From contig VFIW01000076.1 in assembly GCA_006386115.1 (NCBI GenBank), positions 1 through 64,000 on the forward strand: a stretch of DNA of 64,000 bases, read 5' to 3'. How positions within the stretch are numbered: position 1 is the first letter of the stretch; each line of letters opens with the position of its first letter. The position numbers were made by a program, and so were the translations under genes. The notes beneath the pieces were generated by a model, which searched no databases, had not been told where the DNA came from, and saw nothing but the letters and a program-made list of their open reading frames with translations. Shown here piece by piece: positions 43,301-54,251 of this stretch. Source of the stretch: Globisporangium splendens (taxonomy: Eukaryota > Oomycota > Peronosporomycetes > Pythiales > Pythiaceae).

Positions 43301-44541
43301 GCGACACGAATGCAGAGCTCATGCGTGTGCCGGTCGGCGCAAGTGTACTCGCTGTGAATGGATTGGCGTGCAATAAACTGAATTTGGACGAGTTCAAGGC
43401 CATTCTCGAGAAGCTGGCACCTCCGTTTACGATGCGATTCTCATTGGCAGCAGAAGACACTGGGATGAATCGACTGCAGCGTGTCGTGCCGCGACAACAG
43501 TCCGTGAGTGTGACATTCAAGCAAGATGGTCCGTTTGGCTTCCGCTTGCGAAGCCGACCACTGTCGCCATTTGGATCGATTGTCGTGGGCTTCACGGAAC
43601 CAAGTGCCGATGGCAAGAAAAGCGCCGCGGAGCTCAGCGGCAAGATCCAAGCCGGTCAGCTGCTCCTCAAGGTCAACGACATTGACCTGCGCTTTAAGTC
43701 GCTGCAGGAGACGCTGCAGATCCTCAAGGAGACGACGCGACGTCCCGCGACGCTGCACTTTGCCCCCAGTCCAGATGGCATCATCAAGCTGCGTGACTGG
43801 CCACCGATGATCGAGATGGAGCTGTCGGACGAAGAAGCCGCGGATGGACGCAGCAACTGCGTGGTGTCGGCGTTTGCGCGCGTGCCTTCGTTCGCGCAAA
43901 AGAGTCATCTCGTCCAGAAGGGCGACGTGCTCGTGCGCGTGAACGATGTATCGATGCTCACGCCCATTTACGAGCAGAACAACTTTGCGACGATCATGGA
44001 GACGCTGAAGCGCATTTCGGACGCCAAGCAGCCCATGCATGCAGTCTTCGTGTCGTCCGAGCAATATACAGACCTGCGAAGACAGATATGGGAAGCCATT
44101 AGTTTGTCTGCCAGCAGCTTACCCGACAGCGTTTCACAGACGGAGACTGCTGCTCTGACAGCCAACGAGACTGACGAGAGTAAAGAAGAGAGTAGCAAAT
44201 GTGTGCGAGTGGAGGATGCCGTGGTCACAGCCTTCTTGGCCACGATCACGCCGAAAGAGATTGTGTTCCCGAGAGCGCCGCTGGGCATCCTCTTTGGCAA
44301 CCTGAACGACGAAGCCGTGTACATTCGCCAGTTTATCTCGAGCACAGGCGCCGCCGAGAAATCAGGACTCATCCATGTTGGCCAGGCGGTGCTGCAGATC
44401 TGTGGGAAGACCGTGCCTGCGGACGCGACACCCGCAGTGATCGAGCAAATGATCGCGGATGTCGCGACACGTGCCAAGCCGCCGTCGTCGTACACGCTCA
44501 CAGTACGCGATTTGGATCTAGAGCGCGAGCTCATGAAGTAG
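40393..44541 (+). CDS. Multidomain protein: N-terminal beta modules, coiled coil, TULIP-like segment, PDZ repeats (7 exons, 1183 aa)
   Basis: Exons 40393-40490, 40620-40677, 40765-40898, 40990-41062, 41164-41237, 41335-41392 and 41485-44541 join in phase. The six small exons encode two related modules (DQVRTPFGSGVVRSL and TRVRTKLGLGVILEYR, each followed by an amphipathic strand). Next comes a long helical/coiled region (~200-480). At ~560-730 an alternating hydrophobic stretch (GGMISLGFKAEKMIVNK, SMEIEIKQELKITVQGSWF, then helix AELIREYLAKTMESKLLGHM) looks like a TULIP/BPI-type lipid-binding half. The rest carries about four PDZ-like modules (GPFGFRLRSRP...IQAGQLLLKVNDI, SHLVQKGDVLVRVNDVSM, SGLIHVGQAVLQICGKTV). 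No membrane segment. Domain calls are by eye; a contact-site or scaffold role is inference only. Confidence 0.78.
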
Positions 44542-44684
44542 GTAGACCTTCACAGCACAGACAGGTACGAGACCAAAACACACATGCACACAAAACTGCT
44601 CGACTCTTTACGCGTAAATGAATTGTCTTAGTTGTCGCAGCATCGCACATAACTCTCCCTTGTTTCATCTAGGTCTTAAAGGAT

Positions 44685-45186
44685 CTATGGGCAGTAGACG
44701 AGCTCAAAGTGCTCGTCACTGGGACAGCTATACACCTTGTCGACGTCGTCGTCGGTTGGGGAATGATACGCTTGCGGGCAGCTGTCGCATTGGCACAAGA
44801 CGCTTTCGCATCGGAAGCCATGCGCGTGCGGGGACTTGGTCGGCGCAATCAGCAGCGGGACATTGAATCCCGTACGCGCTGCGAACTCGCGGCACTCGTC
44901 GAAGCTCTTGCAGAAGCCCGAGCCGGGTGGGATGATGCTGATATCGTACCAGACCTTGTCTGCTTCGCCGGGTTTACGCACATTTGGAGCAGTATATGCC
45001 GACTCTGCGACTGCATCCACAGACAAACAGATGGCGGTTTGATGTGAGTCTACACATAGTGAAGTGAACCACAAACGCGATATTTGTAGGTCGATGCCAT
45101 TGCGGTACTTGGCCATATCGGGAACCGTGTGGCATCTTGTACCCCGTGAATGCATTCCAACTCTTTGCAGTTGAGCACACACAAGC
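44685..45186 (-). CDS. Thaumatin-like C-terminal domain, 5' end missing or unresolved
   Basis: Two exons are supported: 45077-45186 (5' boundary tentative, after a GCAG acceptor) and 44685-45010, with a 66-nt intron. The ending CPQAYHSPTDDDVDKVYSCP then FELVYCP, with DKVWYDISI and GFNVPLLIAPT before it, matches the conserved C-terminal half of thaumatin-like proteins (PR-5 fold), and Cys are abundant as expected for a secreted protein. I cannot find a signal peptide or first exon, so the gene is partial, has an unfound upstream exon, or is decayed. Part of its expected 5' region would lie close to the divergent gene at 45459. Confidence 0.5.
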
Positions 45187-45458
45187 CTGCTTCGTGCAGT
45201 GTGTCCCTACATGCTGAGCATCATCTCACATCACGATCCATCAAACAAAAGAACAGCACCAGCGCGCCATTATGCTTGCGCTACCCATTTGCACCGCATA
45301 GCATGTTGCCGCTGTTAGCGCCTGCCATGCCACATGTCCATCGTTTGTGCTCAACACAGCACGCCGGTATCACTTTCGCCTCGCGTCTTTTCACGTCCCA
45401 ATGGCATTCATTCTCGCTCTATCTCCAAATGGGTACGACCTTGTAGACCAAGCGGAGC

Positions 45459-47612
45459 ATGAACAAGCAAGACAGCAGCGACGGCCTGCGCAGCCCACGC
45501 CACACGAGCTTCCAGGTGCGTCCACCTCCTAGTTGCGCCAGCAGCCCCAGTGGCTACAACAGTCCTGGCCGCGCGCCGGTGTTCCAACGCTACGTGGACG
45601 CCGACAACCTCCGCAATGGCGACGACGACCGGTCCATTTTCCAGCGCTACGTCGCCCCCGACGCCCGCAGCTCCACGAACACTGCAGCCTCGTCATCGCT
45701 CTTGCCGCACAAGTCCGTGGGTGTCCACTCACCGCGATCTCAGCGGCAGCATGCTGACCCGACGACAATGAGCGTTCTGCTTCAGCCACTCGAGAGTCCA
45801 CGAGCTGCGCCGTCGTCGCCACTGCGCAACAACATGCCGTTATTGAGACCGTACTCCCCTGTAGGCGAGCTCCCACCTGAGACCGTGGTCTCTACACTGC
45901 ATTTGCATTCCAACAACCATGCTGGCGGAGGTGGTGGTGGCAGCGGTCGAAACTCGCCGCGGCGTGCAGCCGTCTTGAGCGCGAGCGACGTCGACAAGAT
46001 CACGATGTGGCTCCAGAGCCTCGCGCACGGGACCAAGTCGTTTGCGTCATACTTTTTGTACTGCGAGATGCTGCTCCGCGAGAGCCGCGTGCTCACCCAG
46101 AGCCAACGTGTGCCCAACCGGTTGCAGACCGCAGTCGCGTTCCATTGTCTGTGCAACGCCACGAGCGTGTTTGCGCGCCACGAGGACCTGCTCGTGCGCA
46201 TCTGCCAGGACCTCGGCGCCGCGATCTTTGTCAACCATGAGCAACTCCCCATCGGCCACGGCGAGATCGACGCGCTCGAGTGCTTCTAGAAACAGCTCAC
46301 GTACTACGAGACCCAGCGCAAAGTGCAGGAGCAGAAGGACTACATCCACGAAGGTCTCACTTACCTTGCCCTGAGGAGCTACGTTGCCATGAGATCTAAC
46401 AACTCGTTGGGTTTCTCGTGTTATTGCTTTAGATCTCGTGCAGCAGAAGGCGCAGTACGAGCACCGCCCGCATGACGCGCACGCGCACGTCGGCGCTCTC
46501 AAGGACCTCGAGCGCAAGTACCAGACCAAGGCGCTCGACCAGATCACACTGCGCAGCACGCCCCAGGACGAGTTGCAGGACCGCTTGCACGTTGTGCTGC
46601 ACAACTTCCAGTACATGGACGAACCAGAGAAGCAAAAAGTGGTGCTCGCGGTCATCGAGTCGCTCAACGCGCACCTGACGGCCGAAACGATGTTCACGAT
46701 CACGGAGCAGATGGGCATGTACGAGCGCGATAAGCTGCTGCGCCAGCTCTTTCAGGACGAGATCCACCAGATCACCAAGTGAGTGGCGAACCTGAGGGAC
46801 CTTCGAGGTGGCTTTGTACTGATTTTGCCTTCTCTGTGTAGGAAAACCCGCGCCGACGTGATTCTGAGCTCGACGGCGCAGCGGAACGCGATCCTCGAGC
46901 GCTCGGTGTCGCGCATCACGCGCTTCCAGTCGTTGATCTCCGAAATGGTGCGCGTGAAAACCGCCGAGGAGCAAGGTGCCGCGGCTGCTTCTGCTGCTGG
47001 CCAAGCACAGCAGGGGTTAGCGCGCAGATCGTCCGCACGCGCCATGATGGACGACGACTTTGATCTGTGTGACCAGGACCGGAAAGTGTTGGACTCGGTC
47101 AGCGACGTGCTCGATGAGCTCGATGCGGAGCGACTCAAGACCCAGGAGCTCACGAAGAGGCTCGAGGAGGCTGAGCAAATGATCACGAGTCTGCGCTGGA
47201 AAACCAATGCGCTGCACACCGAAGTGCAGGAGATCCAGCAAAAGCACGCGAGCGAACTCGAGGCGCTGCGTCAGGGTATCCCCGAGAAGCTTGAGAAAGA
47301 AGTAGAGACCGACAAGCATAGGAAAAGACGAAGACAGCGAGACGAAGACGATGACGACGATGGCGAGGAAGACGACGCAGGCTACGGCGATGATGACGAC
47401 GACGCAGTTGACGCGAACGGGACGGCGACATCGAGTGGCTGCGCCTGCGCACCAAGATGCACGAGATGATCATCGCGCAGCACCTGCGCCTCACGCTCGT
47501 GGCGCTGCAGTCGGCCGACGAGTCGCTCGACGCCACGCCCGAAGTGCTGAGCGGCAAGGCCGCCATCGAAGAGGCCAAGGAGGAAGAGAAGCCTATCGCG
47601 GCCGCCACGTGA
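45459..47612 (+). CDS. Ser/Pro-rich and coiled-coil protein of unknown function, with in-frame stop and frameshift
   Basis: Exons 45459-46353, 46433-46778 and 46842-47612 join in phase. The N-terminal ~150 residues are disordered and Ser/Pro-rich with a repeated motif (VFQRYVDAD, IFQRYVAPD); helical and coiled-coil sequence follows, then an acidic DDDDGEEDD tract. Two lesions break it. TAG at 46287-46289 is followed by fully coding-like sequence (KQLTYYETQRKVQEQKDYIH). The frame also shifts by one base near the G run at 47419-47421, after which the other frame continues with IEWLRLRTKMHEMIIAQHL and ends at 47612. Either a pseudogene or two sequence errors. No family recognised. Confidence 0.6.
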
Positions 47613-48056
47613 ATCGTATGACGGCTGCTGTGGTCGGAGTATCTAGTGCGTGTTTCATATCAGAAGGGCTACTTTTCTTGTGATATGCGCGTGTCAGTCC
47701 CTCTTCTTCAACACATTTCACAACGCTTCCATTCACTGCGCTCGCAGTAGACAAAGGCAGGACTGGAAACACAGATGACGCTCTTTCACGAGGTCATCAC
47801 TTCTTGCTAACTGCTTCATTTTCATGCCGCTGTCTCACTGCTCTGACAGACCACACCCACATGCCATCATTCGCAAGACAAAGACTATCCGAGCAGCAAA
47901 GTGAATCAGGTAAAAAAAACAACCTGGGTTGGGATGCTGTCATATTAACAACAGTATGCTATACTAAAAAGGAACCCCCGAGCTTTCGTTCGGAGATCGT
48001 AAAACAAAAACAAAAACTGCCGTGAATGTATGAGGACATGCGCGCAAATGAAACAT
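47613..48056. other. Convergent intergenic region
   Basis: About 440 bases between the coiled-coil gene and the 3' end of calmodulin. No other feature seen. Confidence 0.55.
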
Positions 48057-48629
<573 letters not shown>

Positions 48630-48784
48630 CTATACTTGGTGTTTGTAAAGGACGCACCCATGCGGAGTGCTGGTCATGAGTTGGGAATTTGTACGACCAT
48701 CTCGAGTGCTGCTGGTACGTACAGAAAACACACAAGCAAATCGGATCGAGCACTTGCAGTTTGTAAGGAATGTGTACGACCAAT

Positions 48785-48839
48785 AAAATGTACGCACAAT
48801 TGCACCCCATACTCTATGGCTGCTTGGTGCGTACATTTT
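48785..48839. repeat. Perfect 13-bp inverted repeat
   Basis: AAAATGTACGCAC (48785-48797) and GTGCGTACATTTT (48827-48839) are exact reverse complements around a 29-base spacer, in the divergent promoter region upstream of calmodulin. Confidence 0.9.
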
Positions 48840-50008
48840 CGTCTCGACTAAGCGACTGGATTTTCTTCAGGGAACGCAGTTGTTTGGTAACTCCCCCATT
48901 GCTGCACAATATCTATTTCAAAAACATTTTGGGAGGCTTGTTGAAAAAGAAGAGCGTTTACTTTCTGCAATATATCGATTGTCACAGTGTCTACGCTGAA
49001 GGGAATACAAAACAAGAAACTGCAGCTCTCTCTCTCTCGGTGTACAGCATGGTGCTTATAATCAGCGCAGACATACATTCTCTAGTACAATGTGTTTTAT
49101 ACTTCACTGCATCAAACGTTCGGACGATGGCGAAACCTCCCTCCTCATGTCGCACACACACACAAACGCGAGAGAGAGCGCTTGCGTACGTGGTGTTGTT
49201 GTCGACGTCGCTTCGTGCACTCGAGCGCTCTCGTTTGGCACAGAAGGCAGCAAAAGCTCTCAAGCAAGTGCTTATACTTTACTGTGCGCATGTGGTCTGT
49301 GTATTCGCAATGCATGAGTGCAAATGGCATGAGGTTCTTGAGTAGCGCGCTCGAGGAAATGCTGCTCTGTGCTGCAAGGGCTTGCCCACGGCGCACCGCA
49401 TTGTCCAATGCACACTTGCGCACAGTGACACACGAAAAACGACATGCTGAATGTCCGTGTTTGAGCACCACGTAACCGCTTTAGCCGTGCGCGCATTGGC
49501 GATAGCGTCATGCGCAAATCCTGGTATGTGGCCGCCTGTGTAGCACAGAGGAGTGTGCTGCGATTGATTTTGTCCCTGGAGGTCTGTCAATGCAGGCAAC
49601 AGGCTTCAGAAGTGCATGGTGAAGCCATTGTTGTGCCGGTGGTTTGCGTGTCCAAATGTTGTCCCAAATTCGTGTGCATTCGGACGTTGTGCCAGCTCAT
49701 ATAGAATAAGAAAAGGATCCACAACTAGACAAGGCATCCAAAATGAAAGGTAATAGCTCTTGGTGGTCACTTCACATAGAACTCGGAATTCCTTTTCAAG
49801 TCAATACTCTCTAATACAATCATATTGAAAAGGGTATATAAGGACACTGTATTCGACTTTCGCAGGCTGTCTATGTAACAATTATCAAGCCAATGGTCTA
49901 GGCAAGTTGGTGTTATGTCAGTTCGTGGTTGCAACCAACCGCCTCACACGAAGGAAACTAACAGCAGCGCCTTCCTTACGTGGAAGCAAACGGAAAGAGC
50001 GCGTGAAG

Positions 50009-50897
50009 ATGATGCGGCGCAGCGGGTCCTCCTCGTTGTGGCTCTCGTGCTACCTGGCGACGGGCGCCGCGCTGCTGGCGAACGTCGTGCGCGAGTCCTA
50101 CACGCGCGCCGCTGACGTGTGCGAAATGTACCCGCAGTTCGCGTTCGGCGAGACGTTCCGCGAGGAGCTCTGGGACCACACGACGTGGCTGCCCATCGTG
50201 CACACGCCTATCCGTACGCTGCTGCTCGTGCTGCTCTACGCGCTCGCGTACGTCGTGCTGCGCTTCAACGTCGTGGAGACCGTGTGGCTCTTTGCTACGG
50301 AGCTGCTCTCGGGCAAATGGATCCTCTACGTGCTCTTTGAACTTCTGCCAGCATAGTATGTTCCTCTGTGTCCTGATGTTTTGATGAGAACGAACGCATT
50401 GTTGCGCTTACACGACGATGACTAACTATGCATTTGTTGTGTTGCTTTGTATTCGTGCGTGCGTCTTGAGTAGCTTGCCGTTCCTGGCTGCGGAGCCGGG
50501 AGTACCTGATCTTCTCTCGGATGGCGACGATGCGGATACAGCGTTTGAAGCGGAATTCGGGATCGACGGTGTTCCGCGCGCGCCTGTGAACACGACCGAG
50601 TGCAATCGCGCGATCCAGAAGCTCGTGGAAGTGAAAATGCAGCACGCGAACACGAACATCGAGCGCCCCGACGATTGGCTCGTGTTTGACCCGGTCGAGG
50701 GACTGGTGCTGCTGCATAAGAGTAAGACTAGCAGCAAGCGGCGAGAAGAGCACGTTAAGGAGACTAACGAGAGCGATTCCGCAGCACCAGATGCGACAGA
50801 ACAGGGATCCGATCCGCCAGTAGTCGACGCTGCCATGCAAAACGGAGCATTAGGAGAAGACGATCATGGCGCGACGGACGGGCTTAGAAAACGATGA
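50009..50897 (+). CDS. Predicted membrane protein, unknown function (2 exons, 256 aa)
   Basis: Exons 50009-50355 and 50474-50897 join in phase (118-nt intron, GTATGT donor). The N-terminus has a hydrophobic segment (LWLSCYLATGAALLANVV), a short loop, then two hydrophobic stretches (TLLLVLLYALAYVVLRF, WILYVLFELLPAYLPFLAA). The C-terminal ~150 residues are soluble, acidic then charged, with one compact region (RPDDWLVFDPVEGLVLLHK). Start set at MMRRSG; an in-frame Met lies upstream. Not recognised. Confidence 0.65.
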
Positions 50898-51017
50898 TAG
50901 AATTTTGATTTGGATGGATTCATTATCCAGGTTTACTTATAATACTTACCCATGCAAGTGCTTGCAGCGGTGTGTTGAGTCAGCTCATTCCGGCTTACAA
51001 GGTTCATGCTCGCATCC

Positions 51018-53159
51018 TCAGGTATACACGATTTCGTCCTCTAGTGGCCGCGGCACCTTGACGATTTGCTTCCAGAGACGCACGGACCCGCCAAGCGCAA
51101 AACTCATGATGCGCTTCAGCAGCTTCACCTCCAGCGAACTCGATGACGATGCTGATGGTCGAAGATCGCCATTTCCAAGCTGACAGCACACTTGGATCGC
51201 TTCGACAATTGTCTTTGGCGCGACACGGCCCTCGCACGCGAGCGTCCACGTGCGCACGGCGGCCATCAGACACTGCAGTCCAGCCAGTGAGAGACCAAGC
51301 AGCTGGTTCTTCTTGGTCCACGTGACGTGACCGTCTCCAGAAATGTAAATGAACGACTCGGCATCCCAGAGCGTCATGGGCGTGCGCTTTGCGAGGCACT
51401 CGAGCCGCAAGTGCTCCAAGCAACCGTCAAAGCCCTGGTTGCCTGGGGCTGGGAACACTTTGCTGCACACTCGCGAGTTGAGCACTTCCTGCGGGTAAAA
51501 CGGTCGCAGCGAGTGCATCACAACTTCGTTGTGGCCACACACTTTGCCGTACGCGCCGCCCCATTTGTCCAGATCCGCAGGGTTCTTATTGGGTTTCCAT
51601 TGACCAAGGAGGCTCTGGTCTTTGTTGTTGGACTGGACAATCGTAACGAACTTTTTCTGGATGGCAAGCGACGACGCGTCTTTCGACGCGCCATGGCGGA
51701 TGTAACCGTCCCATGTGCCTCCAAACTGCTTGCCACTCGCGGCGTCCATCCATTGCGTTTGCGCCGACAAGCGTTCGTCGCCACTCAGCGATGCGCCAAC
51801 GGCTGCACTCAACGTCACGAGTCCGAGCAGCTCCAGCTTCTCCTTGCCATCCTGCGTCATCACGGTTGATTCATCGGTTCCTGGCTGCTGCGACGCTGCT
51901 GTTCCTTTCTTCTTGGCATTCGGATCCTCGAGCTTTCGCGCCACGAGCAGCATCAGCTTTTGCGTCAGAGCCTGCAGCCGCTGCTCAACAGGACTCAGTG
52001 CCTTCTTCTTGCCCTTCTTCCGCTTTGTGGTACCGTCTTCATCGTCATCGTCATCGTCACCTAAGTCGGCCCCCTTGGCGAGCTTGTTGGCCCACTTGCT
52101 GTCGACGTCCTGGCCGCTCGCTTGACCGAGTCGTTGCGCAATCTCCGTGATCTGGAGCGCGATCTTCAGGCGCGCCTGCACTTGCTGCAGCAGCATGTTA
52201 CTCATCTCTGGACGGTAGCTCGTTACGTCGCCGCTCGTGAGTACTTGGAAGATCACGGCAAACTTGGAGTAGCTTTCATGCGATGGCACTCCGAGCAGGA
52301 GCACATCGACATTGGCGCACACCGCACTGGGTGCGAAATGCTCGGGCGTGACCAACACGAGTTGCTGCAGTGCGTCGTGGCTCTCAGTGCCACTGCTGCT
52401 CTTTGTAAGCCGCTCGACGCTCTCCTTACGTTGCCCCGGGGTCATCTTCTTGTGCAGCGAGAGCGCCTGGAAGCCCAGGTTCCGGAAGGCACTCGCCACC
52501 GTCTGCGGCGTGAGCGTCGCGTGGTTGTTGGGAACCACGACCACGAAGTTGCGCTTCACGGCGCGCGTGAGCGCGACCCAGTACACGCCCGCGAGCAGGT
52601 GCTCCTCTTTGGACACCATGAGCGAGATCGGTCGTTTCTGGCCCTCAGCCGCGCCAAACAGCACCGCCGACGTCAGCACTGACGCCACGGATGCCGAGAT
52701 CATCGGATCTTTCTGATTGAGGAACTTTCTGCTATTGCTATTGCTGCTGTCGCGATCACTCGATCTGTTGTTCTTGCTCTTCTTCTTCGCATTGCCGCTG
52801 CTTTGGTCGTCGGCATCAAATGTGCGCTTTTTCGGCGCTTTCTTCGTTTGCTGCTTGGACTGCTGCTGCTTCTTCTGATTGGCGCTGATATGGGGTCGTG
52901 ACGCGATCATCGACTGCATGAGTGCGGGGTTCACGACCATGAGCCCAACGCCAGAGCCACTGCCATTGCTGCCAGGACGCTTGTTGTTGCCGCCACCATG
53001 GCCACCGCCACCAAGGCGGCTGCCGTGCTTCTTTTTGCCCATTTTGCTATTGCGCTTTTGACCAACGAACCCTTTTTCTATTGGTGGTGCTGGCATCCTC
53101 TTGAATTGCATAATGCTCGTACTTAACACATTTTGAACGGTGGGAGATAGAGATACCAT
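51018..53159 (-). CDS. Degenerate helicase-like protein (RecA2-type fold without helicase motifs), 713 aa
   Basis: Single exon. Lys/Gly/Ser-rich basic N-terminus (KMGKKKHGSRLGGGGHGGGN; KKKSKNN), as in nucleolar proteins. Residues ~165-310 follow the order of a DEAD-box C-terminal lobe: KRNFVVVVPNN, LGFQALSLHKKMTPGQRKES (motif IV region), then QQLVLVTPEHFAPSAVCANV where motif V would be. The glycine/arginine motifs V-VI are not kept, and no Walker A or DEAD box is present. The remaining ~400 residues, including an acidic DDDDDDDEDG patch and Lys-rich runs, are unrecognised but compact at the end. Start may be Met1, Met17 or Met40. I infer an RNA-associated pseudo-helicase; confidence in the fold is modest. 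Confidence 0.6.
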   Translation of the reverse strand: MVSLSPTVQNVLSTSIMQFKRMPAPPIEKGFVGQKRNSKMGKKKHGSRLGGGGHGGGNNKRPGSNGSGSGVGLMVVNPALMQSMIASRPHISANQKKQQQSKQQTKKAPKKRTFDADDQSSGNAKKKSKNNRSSDRDSSNSNSRKFLNQKDPMISASVASVLTSAVLFGAAEGQKRPISLMVSKEEHLLAGVYWVALTRAVKRNFVVVVPNNHATLTPQTVASAFRNLGFQALSLHKKMTPGQRKESVERLTKSSSGTESHDALQQLVLVTPEHFAPSAVCANVDVLLLGVPSHESYSKFAVIFQVLTSGDVTSYRPEMSNMLLQQVQARLKIALQITEIAQRLGQASGQDVDSKWANKLAKGADLGDDDDDDEDGTTKRKKGKKKALSPVEQRLQALTQKLMLLVARKLEDPNAKKKGTAASQQPGTDESTVMTQDGKEKLELLGLVTLSAAVGASLSGDERLSAQTQWMDAASGKQFGGTWDGYIRHGASKDASSLAIQKKFVTIVQSNNKDQSLLGQWKPNKNPADLDKWGGAYGKVCGHNEVVMHSLRPFYPQEVLNSRVCSKVFPAPGNQGFDGCLEHLRLECLAKRTPMTLWDAESFIYISGDGHVTWTKKNQLLGLSLAGLQCLMAAVRTWTLACEGRVAPKTIVEAIQVCCQLGNGDLRPSASSSSSLEVKLLKRIMSFALGGSVRLWKQIVKVPRPLEDEIVYT

Positions 53160-54251
53160 GGATAGACGGATACAAGAGCATCCGAAGACTTATGGCGTTC
53201 TTTGGGGTCTTGTAGAGACTATTTAGCCAAAGGTGAGCACAGATAGATAAAATCGGATGCATCCCATCTCCTCGTGTGCTTGCGCATGCGTGTACTTGTA
53301 TGTGCGAAGCAGCTAGCGTATGTGAATACGTTTGATGCTGAGTCTTCCGATGCTGGTGCACGGTTTGTCAAACACATCGACCATCACTCGCCACCCTCAT
53401 GCTTTGAGTTTCAAGCGGACAGAAACACATTTAAAATGCATGCTGAGGCATTCTGGCATTTATCCTTTCGCCCTTGGACAGCATCGAAAAGCTCCCACAT
53501 GCCTCGTTCTTTGCTCGGGAACCTCTCGCTTTTCCCTTGACGTGAGCGGTTTGATTATGTGGAAAAAGAGCAGTCCGTTGTGCTTGACCCCCTCCCTCCA
53601 TCACGGGTTTGAGCCTTGGACCTCGCACGAACGGCAGACGACAGTGAAGACTTGGTGCGCGACTGACTGATCTGCACCTTCCAGGCTTCCCGCCATATGC
53701 CCGACGGGGACTATCAAGATCAAGGTTGTCCTACTATGGAGGGACATCATCAAAGGCGCCATCAGCGAGTTGTCTGCTCGTTTGGAAGTGACAAACTCGA
53801 CGTGACTGGTGTTCAGTCAATTGTGTGAAGCAGGTCAAGAATGATTATTACAAGTGCCACGCTGATCCTGAAAGTCCCTCACGATTACGACTTGCAAGCG
53901 CGACAGTAGCTGATGCTACCGTGTACTGGTCATAAAAAGGGCGTCCTGTCAGTTTTATTTTTGCCTTCACATCGCTTGAGTTCGACATTGGACGGTGATC
54001 TTGCCAGTAATACTGATTTATGGTGTTGCAGCAGCTCGTGTCCGCAATCGTCATTGGATTATCCCAAGAACAGCCGACTCGCAGTAATCTCGGCCCTTGA
54101 TTGCTCGCCGGCTCCGTTGGAACTGCAACCTCAGACGCATCATCGCGTTTTAATTCTTCATTCTTCATTCCTCCGCGCGCTGGAGACAACGAGTCCAGTC
54201 GACGACGTAGTGCACAGTTCCCGCTCGTCTTTATAATCACCTCAGGAAAGT
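53160..54251. other. Divergent intergenic region of 1.1 kb
   Basis: Between the helicase-like gene (minus) and the first acyl-CoA synthetase (plus). Initiator-like TCATTC copies occur at about 54161-54172, 80-90 bases before the synthetase ATG. No gene supported inside. Confidence 0.5.

Noticed and set aside
25322..46289. Reassignment of TAG to a sense codon
   Set aside because: TAG is the natural terminator of several intact genes here (for example at 13090-13092, 18097-18099, 20255-20257, 44539-44541, 56238-56240).
47300..47435. Explaining the frame change by a 133-nt intron (GTAGAG..ATCGAG)
   Set aside because: It would remove a coding-like acidic tract and uses poor splice signals; a one-base indel at the G run is simpler.
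53540..53640. Possible tRNA from a B-box-like GGGTTTGAGCC
   Set aside because: No acceptor or anticodon stem can be formed around it.
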